Below the pieces are notes generated by a model, which saw only the letters and a program-made list of their open reading frames with translations, did no database searches and was not told the origin of the DNA. Below, piece by piece: positions 17,801 through 26,200 of a stretch of DNA of 44,008 bases. The DNA is from JAAYLN01 sp964592855 (GTDB lineage Bacteria; Verrucomicrobiota; Kiritimatiellia; RFP12; JAAYLN01), in the NCBI GenBank assembly GCA_964592855.1, contig CAZQKI010000017.1, forward strand, positions 1-44,008. Direction: 5' to 3'. A program made the translations under genes and the position numbers. Numbering within the stretch: the first letter of the stretch is position 1; the number at the start of each line of letters is the position of its first letter.

Positions 17801-18530
17801 CGCCTGGCCGGGGCAGCATGACATGGAGGTGCTCAACCGGCCCGACGCCAACGACTGGCAGCATCGCGCGCAGCTCCAGCTGAGCAACGGCCTGCATTGG
17901 GTCGAATACAACCACCAGCAGCGGGGCGGCGGCTGCCTGGCGCGGCTGGGCTGGCGGATGCCCGACGCCGTCCGGGGCGGAGGGGAGCTGCTGGCACGGC
18001 CTTTTGGCGATGCCGGCGTACCCGAGATGGAAGTGGTTCCGGCGTGGGCGCTCGACGGTCGGATTCCCTGCCGGGTGACCGTCCTGTTCCAGGGCCAGGG
18101 ACGGCTGGTGCAGGACCCTTGCATCGGCCTGGAATTGCGCCGTCCGGCCACCCGGATCGCCACGGTCGCGCTGGGAGGCGCAGGCAGCAGGGAATTCAAG
18201 TTCTATCCGAACGAGGGTCGGCAATGGATCGATGTCGGAGGATTCCCCGTGCCCCTCTGGGCGTGGAATGCGCATGTCCGGCGCTTTTCGCTGGAGTGGG
18301 AGCTCTGCGTCGATTCGCAGAGACGGACGGCCCTGAAGGCGATGCTGTACGACATCGACATGCCGCTCAGCGTGCAATTCGGCCAGGGGCGCGCCGTGGA
18401 GAAACCGCTCGCGCGGAGACAATGGACAGCCTGGATGCCGCCCGCGCCCGGGCAGGCGGCGTTCGTGATCCGCGCCGGCGGTGTCCCGCTGGTTCAGGGC
18501 GTCTTGACGGACGCGGAGCGCAGACCATGA
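14883..18530 (+). CDS. Large exported glycosidase-like protein: DUF5060-like, TIM barrel, PA14
   Basis: 1215 aa beginning with a signal or anchor helix (LWLLLVLLYTTASLMLI). Residues about 186-300 resemble the DUF5060 beta-sandwich that precedes GH barrels. Residues about 315-630 form a GH-A-like TIM barrel: WNVMSEPD gives a candidate acid/base Glu (E491, in place of the usual NEP) and VMITETAGHW a candidate nucleophile (E583). About 700-800 is proline-rich linker; about 907-1025 is a PA14 domain (LYDFASNSDDASFVRIDG), a glycan-binding fold. The rest is beta-rich. It begins 23 nt after the DPM1-like gene and its stop overlaps the next start by ATGA, so it is translated with glycosyltransferases. 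It may trim or modify the glycan that they make. Substrate unknown. Confidence 0.72.
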   Translation: MKHFTPIRLWLLLVLLYTTASLMLIDRHAEGTGASSKGPVFVLPAEPTRQPRAQVIPGSPNQAVFEIPFTPPEMGRTGKYRFFLKSARDLPRCTVQIIAEGDHRSSFSHLYRLSYLPRTGFAFTAPLLDDVFYWRTIRHTGAWTAWERRGVRRLQVKLFTSVPVSEGDLELRFQADPAPAATTTLASSRTSSDTLALGERFEIAFNLAGWHGNPFDYQELPVTAEVTDPNGRRQHLLPFLYQDFTAVNRLAGEQILPNGPKHLLVRHRPVTEGAHTYRLLLRDAGGTNSVPLLDGRFDVTPGTPPGFLRVSLRAPHFFERADGRFVYLLGWNLPYPVDRPYGTDYVPYLPKDNSLTFARKLIDDIADCGGNFMNYWLSDWWNGLEWNEQVDQYGGIARYNLKNAWMNDQIVKHCEARGVYMQWETLNHVRLSRSYGWPRHPYNRRNGGFLRRPDDFWTHPESLRWSENRLSYIVARYADSPSIHSWNVMSEPDQVSTYVWPQAKDFLRSQTAYMANLDPYGHIVSSHVCLPDHDIPFFAEKLLQFVNSNAYPGLGGLGQDQIDTIRDYSVRYNGHGKPVMITETAGHWGGDPPYKMRRDTVGAIWAGIASALAGCPLSWWWNFNYGEDLGRLHYRVAADFMKGEDLIAADVSAGGRWLNRAVEVASRDGNARALGVGNGTRRFLFLYNFDTLCRTRQIPSVCADTRITFREMVPGGYLAEYWDLRKGKTAIIQEVTAGTNGIAVLSPPEFTEGWAVKIIPRGTVPPPQPPPSPAAVTSAAAPDASARPGPADDWAWSLEPLVGIVHPEARRRSLMEARLALPEACRGRYPAVTDTDGKPVPCAWQPLDEGRGWLLKIPSAGFDGPLRVTAATEPPASGPVIDEEAFGLGLTVAPGSRAWIGNRADFVQEFTRHVDRKQTRVGSIDQLENPLGDTSSFLATYAGPLLIPADGLYDFASNSDDASFVRIDGQEIVAWPGQHDMEVLNRPDANDWQHRAQLQLSNGLHWVEYNHQQRGGGCLARLGWRMPDAVRGGGELLARPFGDAGVPEMEVVPAWALDGRIPCRVTVLFQGQGRLVQDPCIGLELRRPATRIATVALGGAGSREFKFYPNEGRQWIDVGGFPVPLWAWNAHVRRFSLEWELCVDSQRRTALKAMLYDIDMPLSVQFGQGRAVEKPLARRQWTAWMPPAPGQAAFVIRAGGVPLVQGVLTDAERRP

Positions 18531-20058
18531 GCGCAAGCGACATCCCCTCCGGCAACCCCCGCTTCAGCGCACACACGGTGCTCTCGCGAAAGCAGGGATT
18601 GATCCTGCTGGCGCTGGTGCTGGCGGGCGGCCTCGCCCTGGCGCTCAATCTCCGCCTGACGCTGATGGTCGCCAATGTGACATCGATCCTCTTCTACCTG
18701 CTCTTCTGCACCTACAAGCTGGCGCTGCAGTTCATCTCGTTGCATCGTTCGCCCCGGCCGTTCGACCCGGACGCCATGCCGCCGGGCGGCTGGCCTGCCT
18801 ACTCCGTCATGGTGCCGCTCTATCACGAGCAGGCGGCGGTCCCGGGATTGATGGCGCACCTGCGGTCGATGGACTATCCGCCGGAGCGCCTGCAGATTCT
18901 GCTGCTGGTGGAAGCGGACGACGACGACACGCAGCAGGCGATCGGGAAAATCGGCGTGACGGCGCCGTTCGAAGTCGTCCTCGTGCCCGTCAGCCAGCCA
19001 CGGACGAAGCCGAAGGCCTGCAACTTCGGTTTGAGCCGGGCCGCCGGGGATTACCTGGTCATCTTCGATGCCGAGGACCGGCCCGAAACTGACCAGCTCA
19101 AGAAGGCAGCGCAGCGGTTCTCCGGGGCGCCGGCCGGGCTGGTGTGCCTGCAGGCGCAGTTGAATTACTACAACCGAGACCACAACTGGCTGACGCGCTT
19201 CTTCACGGCGGAATACTCCTGCTGGTACGATTATTGTCTGCCGGGGCTCGTGTTCCTCGACGCGCCCATCCCGCTCGGCGGAACCTCGAATCATTTTCCC
19301 CTCACCCGCCTGCGGGAACTCGGGGGATGGGATCCCTTCAATGTCACGGAAGACTGCGACCTGGGAATCCGCCTCTATCGCTTCGGCCTGACCACCGAGC
19401 TGCTTGATTCAACCACCTGGGAGGAGGCGGTCTCCCGCGTTCCGCCCTGGATCCGCCAGCGGAGCCGCTGGGTCAAGGGCTACCTGCAGACTTATCTGGT
19501 CCACCTGCGCGAGCACCATGACCTTCTGCGCACGCGTGGCCCGGGTGGACTGCTGCACTTCCACTTCCTGTTCGGCGCCACCTGCTTCTGTCTCCTCATG
19601 AATCCCTTCTACTGGCTGCTGACGCTGGCCGGGGTGTTCATGGGGCCCGACTTCCTCCGCGGGTTCTTTCCGTTCTGGGTGCTGGTGCTGGCGCTGATCA
19701 GCTTTCTGGCCGGCAACTTTGTCTTCATCCTCTCCGGCATGCTCGCCTGCCTCCGCCGCGGCTACTACCATCTGATGCCGCAGTGCCTGCTCATGCCGGT
19801 CTACTGGGTGCTGATGAGCATCGGCGCGTGGAAGGGCGCCTTGCAGCTCATCACCCGACCGTTCTATTGGGAAAAGACCCCCCACGCGGGAGCCGANNNN
19901 NNNNNNNNNNNNNNNNNNNNNNNNNNNNNNNNNNNNNNNNNNNNNNNNNNNNNNNNNNNNNNNNNNNNNNNNNNNNNNNNNNNNNNNNNNNNNNNNTGCA
20001 GCTCATCACCCGACCGTTCTATTGGGAAAAGACCCCCCACGCGGGAGCCGATCAATGA
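18527..20058 (+). CDS. Membrane GT2 glycosyltransferase of the processive/BcsA-like type (interrupted by assembly gap)
   Basis: As printed the frame is broken by the 100-N gap; merging the duplicated 55-mer gives an intact 458-aa protein ending EKTPHAGADQ at TGA 20056-20058. An N-terminal pair of TM helices is followed by a GT-A domain with YSVMVPLYHEQA, VIFDAEDRPE (DxD-like), FNVTEDCDLG (TED base) and IRQRSRWVKG (QxxRW), then three C-terminal TM segments. This set of motifs marks membrane beta-glycosyltransferases that build or extend polysaccharides. It starts by ATGA overlap with the PA14 glycosidase-like gene and ends by ATGA overlap with the next membrane-protein gene. The polymer it makes cannot be deduced. 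Confidence 0.85.
19842..20051. other. 100-N gap flanked by an identical 55-bp direct repeat
   Basis: 19842-19896 and 19997-20051 are identical 55-mers with N at 19897-19996. Collapsing one copy and the Ns restores a continuous reading frame through the glycosyltransferase to a TGA that overlaps the next ATG, so the gap is almost certainly an artefact of contig overlap. Confidence 0.9.
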
Positions 20059-21239
20059 AACCCTCGACTCCGCCACCGCCAGCGGATACCCGGCAGGAAC
20101 TGCTGAACCAGGGGCTGCGATTCGTCCGCCACGCCAGCCTCTGCTTCATCCTCATCTCGCTCGTCCTGAGCTTCAAGCACGGCTTGTCCGGCGGAGCCAC
20201 CGATATCTGGATGATCCGCTCGGGGATTTTGCGGGACATGACGGCTGAATTGCCGCTCGGCCGCCAGGCCCTGGTCAGCTCGCTGGCCGTCATGCCCCTG
20301 CCGAGTCTGGCGGCCCTCCCCTTCGTCCCATTCCTTCAGCCCGCCGCATTCGGTTACGCCTACCTCTATGGTCTGGCCCTGCTTCTGGCCCTTGCCGCAC
20401 TGCCCCTACGGAATGTCCTGAACCATTGTTTTGCGCGTGCGCGGATCGGGGCGGTTGCACCCGGGGTGCTGGCCCTCGCGGCCTTTCTGCTGGGCGCGAC
20501 CGAGTGGAGCGACCTGCTCGCGCTGCTGGCGGCATTGATCCTGGCCGTTCATCTGGAAACCCGAACGACGCCGGAAGTCCGGGCGCTGGCCGGAGTCTTC
20601 TGGGCACTGGTCCTGCTGTCGCACGTGGCGGGCCTGGTGCTGGTGTCGGTCCGGCTGGTATGGATGGGGATTGGGAGAAATAGCTTTGTCGCGAGTTTTG
20701 TCGATCAAGTTCACGACAAAGTTTACGACAAAGTTAACGACAAAGTTTCTCAGATCAGGCGGGCTGGTGATCGCGAGCGGCGAGCGGTCAACTGGATACA
20801 GGCGACTTCGATTTTTTACGGGCTGGTCGTTTATCTCTTTCTCAACGGGATGATCATGGGAGCACCGGGCTATCCGTTCTTCACCGCACCCTGGTGGCGC
20901 CTGTCAGGCCGGGATACCGCAGTCTGCAAGCAGCAACTGGCCCGGCTGCTGACGACGCGATATTCCGACTGTCGCCCGGTGGTCAGCGGGGTCTGGGGCT
21001 ATGCCATCCAGCCCCTGCTCGAGTCGACGGAAGGATGCCACGTGGCCGACTACGATGCCGGCAAACTGCCCCCGGACGAGACCGGGGCGATGGTGCTGGT
21101 GATCCCGTCCGGCCGCAACCCCTTCGCCCGGTTCAGCGACCGACAGCCCGACGCCGCGACCGCCGCACTGCCGATCTGCGAGACGACGGACGACTGGACG
21201 TTCGTGCGAATCGAGCCGGACAAGACGGATGACCGTTAA
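20055..21239 (+). CDS. Multi-spanning membrane protein of unknown function
   Basis: 394 aa. Several hydrophobic segments are clear (ASLCFILISLVLSF, YAYLYGLALLLALAALPL, LLALLAALILAV, ALAGVFWALVLLSHVAGLVLVS, FYGLVVYLFLNGMIMG), followed by a soluble C-terminal region of about 130 residues. I do not recognise the family; the layout resembles bacterial polymer-processing or GT-C-like accessory proteins. The ATG overlaps the TGA of the glycosyltransferase (ATGA), so translation is coupled. Residues about 217-232 are encoded by a 12-nt tandem repeat that inserts the polar sequence DQVH-DKVY-DKVN-DKVS after a TM helix. It is the last gene of the run. Confidence 0.7.
   Translation: MKPSTPPPPADTRQELLNQGLRFVRHASLCFILISLVLSFKHGLSGGATDIWMIRSGILRDMTAELPLGRQALVSSLAVMPLPSLAALPFVPFLQPAAFGYAYLYGLALLLALAALPLRNVLNHCFARARIGAVAPGVLALAAFLLGATEWSDLLALLAALILAVHLETRTTPEVRALAGVFWALVLLSHVAGLVLVSVRLVWMGIGRNSFVASFVDQVHDKVYDKVNDKVSQIRRAGDRERRAVNWIQATSIFYGLVVYLFLNGMIMGAPGYPFFTAPWWRLSGRDTAVCKQQLARLLTTRYSDCRPVVSGVWGYAIQPLLESTEGCHVADYDAGKLPPDETGAMVLVIPSGRNPFARFSDRQPDAATAALPICETTDDWTFVRIEPDKTDDR
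20703..20750 (+). repeat. 12-nt in-frame tandem repeat inside the membrane-protein gene
   Basis: Four consecutive 12-mers (consensus GACAAAGTTNAC) run from 20703 to 20750, the first and last slightly diverged. Each encodes D-[KQ]-V-x. The unit is AT-rich within a GC-rich gene and preserves the reading frame. Confidence 0.85.
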
Positions 21240-21251
21240 AAACATTTCGGT

Positions 21252-21314
21252 CGGGAATCGGGAGGCGGGGGGCGGGAGACGTGAAGCGTGACACGTGAGC
21301 CGTGAACCGCGACA
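21252..21314. repeat. Heptanucleotide array, consensus CGNGANN
   Basis: Nine consecutive 7-nt units, all starting CGGG or CGTG/CGCG (for example CGGGAAT, CGGGAGG, CGTGAAG, CGTGACA, CGCGACA), without a break. After a one-base slip, three more units (CGGGGGG, CGTGAGG, CGGCAAA) continue to 21336. The array then runs into the REP-like element. The array at 43890-43917 has the same orientation and the same neighbour. Confidence 0.8.
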
Positions 21315-21331
21315 ACGGGGGGCGTGAGGCG

Positions 21332-21401
21332 GCAAAGGAAGAGCTGGAGCCCGCCGTCCCCGGCGGTGGTGAATGAAGCGTCGTTCCGGCTTTCCTTTCG
21401 C
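21332..21401. repeat. REP-like element, copy 1
   Basis: About 70 nt highly similar to 43936-44006. The core GAGCCCGCCGTCCCCGGCGG is shared exactly and folds as CCGCCG / CGGCGG with a short TCCC loop. Conserved flanks are GCAAAGGAAGA before it and TCGTTCCGGCTT after it. It is intergenic, preceded by a heptamer array in both copies. No RAYT-type transposase is in the window. Confidence 0.75.
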
Positions 21402-21534
21402 AACGGCGGAGGACCGCGGGGTCCACAGCATGCTATTCTCGCCCCGGAACAGCCCGGCACATGCGTAAGACGGACCTGACTATTGAACCCGGGGCTGAAA
21501 CCCCGACTCGCTTTCCATGCGGCAAAAAAACCGC

Positions 21535-21563
21535 TTGTCACCAATCCGCAGCCGTCCTACACT
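21535..21563 (+). promoter_or_regulatory. Candidate sigma-70-type promoter of the nitrilase gene
   Basis: TTGTCA (21535-21540), 17-nt spacer, TACACT (21558-21563), 31 nt before the ATG. It matches the other 17-nt-spaced promoters in the window. Confidence 0.55.
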
Positions 21564-21594
21564 CGCCGCCACGAGGGATATAACAGGAGATCAA

Positions 21595-22554
21595 ATGAAC
21601 ACACTGAAAGTAGCCACCGTTCAATTTGAGAACGCCAGCGGCAACAAGGAATTCAATCTCGAAAGGATCGAGTATTTCTGCGAGCAGGCTTCCGCTGCTG
21701 GAGCCAAAGTAGTTGCTTTCCATGAGTGTTCGATTACCGGCTATACGTTCGCCAGGAAACTTTCAAAAGAACAACTAACGGATATTGCCGAAAGCATTCC
21801 GTCTGGCGCAAGCACCCAGAGACTGATCGAAATAGCCAAGCGACTTAACATTTATGTGCTCGCTGGTCTTTTCGAGTTGGGTTCCGACGGAAAACTCTAT
21901 AAAGCCTACATCTGCGTCGGTTCGAATGGACTTGTGGGAAAGTTCAGAAAAATTCATCCTTTCATCAATCCGCATCTAACTCCCGGGAATGAATATGTTG
22001 TTTTCGACATCGAAGGCTGGAAGTGCGGCGTGCTAATCTGCTACGACAACAATGTGATTGAAAACGTCCGGGCAACAACTTTACTCGGCGCACAAATCAT
22101 ATTCATGCCGCATGTAACCATGTGCACTCCATCCACACGCCCGGGCGCCGGGTTCGTGGATCCCGAATTATGGAAGAATCGAGATCACGATCCAACCTCA
22201 ATCCGAACTGAATTTGAAGGCCTCAAAGGCAGAGCTTGGCTTATGAAGTGGCTTCCTGCACGAGCCTATGACAACGGCATCTATGTTGTCTTCTCGAATC
22301 CGATTGGAATGGATGACGATCAACTGAAAAACGGATGTTCGATGGTTCTTGATCCATTTGGCGACATCATTGCCGAGTGTCCTCGACTGGACGAAGGATT
22401 TTCGATTGCGACATTGGTTCCCGAAAAATTGAATCAGGCAGGCGGGTTTCGATACAAACAGGCAAGAAAGCCAGAACTGTATCGAAATGTTCTTGGGCAG
22501 GATCACAAGTCAAACCAGAAGGTCGTTTGGTTGACAGGGAAACCAGGCACCTAA
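21595..22554 (+). CDS. Nitrilase/carbon-nitrogen hydrolase family protein
   Basis: 319 aa with the complete Glu-Lys-Cys triad in the right contexts: FHECSITGY (E44), GKFRKIHPF (K119) and GVLICYDNN (C149). Length is normal for the branch of amidases and N-carbamoyl hydrolases that cleave non-peptide C-N bonds in the cytoplasm. AGGAGA lies 5-7 nt before the ATG. The gene is visibly AT-richer than all its neighbours (third positions often A or T, for example AAA, GAA, ATT), and repeat elements lie on both sides. This is the best candidate in the window for recent horizontal acquisition. It stands alone under its own promoter. Substrate unknown. Confidence 0.9.
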   Translation: MNTLKVATVQFENASGNKEFNLERIEYFCEQASAAGAKVVAFHECSITGYTFARKLSKEQLTDIAESIPSGASTQRLIEIAKRLNIYVLAGLFELGSDGKLYKAYICVGSNGLVGKFRKIHPFINPHLTPGNEYVVFDIEGWKCGVLICYDNNVIENVRATTLLGAQIIFMPHVTMCTPSTRPGAGFVDPELWKNRDHDPTSIRTEFEGLKGRAWLMKWLPARAYDNGIYVVFSNPIGMDDDQLKNGCSMVLDPFGDIIAECPRLDEGFSIATLVPEKLNQAGGFRYKQARKPELYRNVLGQDHKSNQKVVWLTGKPGT

Positions 22555-22639
22555 CCAGCGGCGGCATCGACATGTATCACCCGGAAACACTCCGCTGAAG
22601 TGCCTTGGCCTTGTCATCGGATAGATGTCGAGAGAACGC

Positions 22640-22775
22640 TTAACGCACAACGCCGACCCAGCGCGACTGCCCCAGATCGAACTGGATCCACTGGGGTGTG
22701 CGATAAACGAGCATGACAAGCAGGGCTAAAACCGCGAACGCACACCAAAATCCCGCGGCCAAAGCAACAACTACA
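22640..22775 (-). pseudogene. Possible remnant: membrane helix followed by start of an F5/8C-like strand
   Basis: Read on the minus strand, an open frame ends at TAA 22640-22642. It encodes a hydrophobic helix (FWCAFAVLALLVMLVY) followed by RTPQWIQFDLGQSRWVGVVR. The last part resembles the opening PQWFQVDLGG strand of the F5/8C domain at 345-390 of this window. It has no clear start and runs into the nested inverted repeat upstream, so it looks like a truncated leftover. Could be chance. Confidence 0.3.
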
Positions 22776-22956
22776 CCACGGAGGCACGGGGACACGGAGG
22801 AGCGGTTGCGTGAAGGATCGTGCTCCCGGCCAGGTGTTCACGCAAATTCAGGATTGGCGGCTACCCGCTATTTACAACGGCAACCGCCTGTTAGCCAATC
22901 CTGAAGTTGCGTGAACCTCCTCTCCCAGGCTCCGTGCCTCCGTGTCTCCGTGGTGG
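22776..22956. repeat. 181-nt nested inverted repeat (outer 8-nt periodic arms, inner 23-bp stem)
   Basis: Outer arms (22776-22801 and 22930-22953) are inverted, imperfect copies built from an 8-nt unit of type CACGGAGG. Inside them, 22836-22858 and 22894-22916 form a 23-bp stem with a single mismatch and a 35-nt loop. The sequence between the outer and inner left arms is unique. It has no coding capacity and looks like a palindromic mobile or folded-RNA element. Confidence 0.75.
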
Positions 22957-23213
22957 ACCTCCGCGGATGGATTCTTTCATCACGCGCACGAAATCTTTTT
23001 ACCTCAGCCATGCACTTCTTTCGCACCCCCTTTCACTAGCCATCACAGAATGCTGCGCATCGCGCATTGACAATCCATCTACATTCTGAAAAAATTGCAT
23101 AGTTTTCGAGTTCGAAGACGGTCTATCCGGTAATGGAGATGCGGAGTCACGCAAACATTGCCTCGTCCTGGGCAACGGCTATCCAAAACCGCAACAGCAA
23201 CGGAGAAACACTC

Positions 23214-26200
23214 ATGCGCGTATCACGATTCGGCCACGACAGCGTCCGGTACGGGCGGCAAATCTGGACGGCGGAAGCCGGTCGACTGCTGACTGCGGCG
23301 GCTATCATCAGCGCACTGGCTGCCACCGCGCCCCTCCGAGCCGGCAACGGCATCTGGATCGGCACCGCCAACTCCACCTGGAGCACGCCAGCGAATTGGG
23401 CGGGCGGCAATATCGCCTTCGGCACCGGCGCGACGGCCTGGTTCACCAACAACATTGGGGCCAACCGCGTCGTCACCCTCGACGGCGCGGTCGCGTCGCG
23501 CACCCTCGGCAAACTGAATATCGCCGATTCGGTTGCCACTCACTACATATTCTCTTTCGCCGGCAGCGGCAACGGCACCTTGACGTTCAACAACAACGCC
23601 GCCGGCGCGGAGATCAACCACCTGGCCTTCGGCTCGGGCAACAACACCATTTTCGGCTCCACCTTGCCGCTGGTGCTGGCGGACAATCTGAAAATCGCGA
23701 ATGCCACGGCCAACCGCACCCTGACGATCTCCGGCGGCATCACGGGCACGGGCAATCTGACGCTTGCCGCCGCCGGCGGCGGCCCGATCACGCTGGATAC
23801 GACAACCAACAATCCCGTTGGATACATCGCCAACACCGGTGCGGGAAGTGGCCTGGCGACGATCAGTTCGGTGATCGGCGGGAACGTGACCGGCATCGTG
23901 CAGCAAAGCTCAACATCGACGCTGCTCCTGAGCGGCAACAACGCGGCTTTGAGCGGTGGTGTGTCGATCCGTGCCGGCACATTGCGTGGCGCCACTTCGG
24001 CCAACTGCTTCGGCACCGGCACCATCACGCTCGGCGCCGCCGAAGGCAGCGCCGATGCCACCCTGAGCCTCGGCCACGCAGGCCCGTTCACGCGGCCGCT
24101 CGTCGTGGCCGCGGGCAACAGCGGTGCCGCGACGCTCATCACCACGGTCAACAGCACCTACAGCGGACCGGTGACGTTGAACCAGCACCATCTGATGGCG
24201 GCGTCTGGCAGCTATTACCTGACGATGAACGGAAGCTTCACGGGCGAAGGCAGCCTGACACTCGCCTCGACCGGTGTGCGCGCCATCACGATCACAACCC
24301 TGCCGGTTGACTTCATCGGAACGGTCACCAACGCCGGCAGCGGCTCGGCCACGACGGTGATCAGTGGCGGCGTGGGCACGAACATTACGGGGATTACCCA
24401 GGCCAGCGCGACCTCCCCCCTAACCATCAGCACGACGGCCTTGAGCGTGAACGCCGACGGCACGTCGCTCGTCAACGCTGGCGGATCGCTGCTGACCCTG
24501 TCGGCGGGAACGACCGGCACGGGCGATCTGCGGCTTCGGAATAACAGCGTGCTGCTCAATGGCATCACCGTTTCGACACTCCCACTGAACCACACCGGCA
24601 ACTTAATCAACGAGGGCACGGGAACGGGCTCCGTCCTGATCAGCGGTGGCGCGACCAACGTCGCTTCACTCACCCAGAACAGCGGCACGTCGGCGCTGAC
24701 AGTCAGCGGCGCCGTCACGGCCAAGGCCGGCGGCGCCACGCTGGCGAACGGCGGCGGCGCGCCTTTCTCGATCACCGGCAACGTGGCGGGGCCGGGCAGC
24801 CTGACGCTGCGGAACGACAGCCCGCTTGATAGCGGCATCACGCTGTCCGGCACGTCGATCAACATCGCGGGGGCGATCACCAACCGCGGGTCGGGCACCG
24901 GCAGCGTCCTTGTCACCTCGGCCCTCGGCGCCAATGTGACCCGACTGATCCAGGACAGCGCCACATCGAGGCTCGTCCTGACCGGCAACAACACCTATGG
25001 CGGCGGCACCAGGGTCGAGGCCGGCACCCTGCAGGTGCTTAACGCCACCGGGTCGGGAACCGGGACGGGGGCGGTGATTCTGAACGACGGCGGGACCCTG
25101 CTGAACGAGGGCACGGTCGCGGGCACGGTCGTCGTCAACGACGGCGCCCTGCTGTCCGGCAACGGCTCCGCGGCGGGCGTTGTGACCAACGCCAACGGCG
25201 GCACGATCGCCCCCAGCCGCGGCGGCGGTGCGGCAGGCGCCGGAATGACGATGGGCAGCCTGTCCTGGAACGGCGGTGGCGTCTATCACTGCCGGGTGAC
25301 CAGCATCGCCGACAGCGGCGCCGGACCAGGCGTCGACTACAGCCGGATCGTCGTGAGCGGATCGCTGAACGCCGTTCCGGGCGTAAGCAATCTGATCATC
25401 CGGCTGGACTCCCTGGAGCAGACGCTGCCATTTGCGACCAATCACAACTACAGCCTCCAGATCCTGACCTACGGAACAGCCCCGGGACTCGATCTGGACG
25501 ACATCACCCTCGATACCAGCGACTTCCTGGTCGACGGCATCTGGGCGCTGACCAATCTGAACAATGCCATCTACGTCGTCTGCATGGGCGAGACGCCGAC
25601 GCCGACGCAGAATTTCTGGATCGGTTCGGGCAACTGGTCGACGGCCGGAAACTGGTCGCTGACGCACGCGCCCCTGGCGGGCGAGGAGGTCGTCTTCGAT
25701 TTCCGCAGCATTGCCGACTGCACCGGCGACATCGTCAACGACGGCCTGGGGTCTCTGACGCTGGCCGCAGGCTATTCCGGAACACTCACCTTCAGGACCA
25801 AGTATCCCGGCCAGGGCGCGTTCACCAACGTGTCGATCACGGGCGACTGCACGATTGACGGCGGTACCGTGACGCATCTGGCCAATGCCGGAGGGGGCAC
25901 GGCCACCGACCGACTGATGCTGACGGTGCAGGGCGATTTGCTTGTCGGCAGCAACGGCCGCATCAACGTCGATGGCAAGGGGTATGCCGCCGGAGTGGGA
26001 CCTGGCTTTGCCCACGGCGGCACTCAGAACGGCATTGGCGCCAGCCATGGCGGCCTGGGAGGCGCGGGGTTCAAGGGATATGGCTATGATGTTTCGCTGC
26101 CCAGGCCCACCTACGGCGACTATGCCGAGCCTGCGACGCTGGGCAGCGGCGGGAGTGCACGGGGCGGGGGTTGTGCCCTGATCCGTGTTGGCGGACTGGC

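Larger units (their letters stand above)
21240..21594. other. Repeat-rich non-coding region before the nitrilase gene
   Basis: 355 nt with no credible gene. In order it holds a long heptanucleotide array (21252-21314, continuing imperfectly to about 21336), a REP-like element (21332-21401) and a strong candidate promoter (21535-21563) for the nitrilase gene. Confidence 0.65.
22555..23213. other. Non-coding region with gene remnant and nested inverted repeat
   Basis: 659 nt between the nitrilase and the 1541-aa protein. It contains a possible minus-strand coding remnant (22640-22775), a 181-nt nested inverted repeat (22776-22956) and then about 250 nt of unremarkable sequence with a weak promoter candidate (TTGACA at 23067-23072, then AAAAAT after 17 nt). 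The in-frame ATG at 23133 was rejected as start because it lacks a ribosome-binding site. Confidence 0.55.

Noticed and set aside
23133..23213. Upstream ATG as start of the 1541-aa protein
   Set aside because: No ribosome-binding site precedes it, whereas the ATG at 23214 has GGAGA and opens directly into the signal-peptide region.
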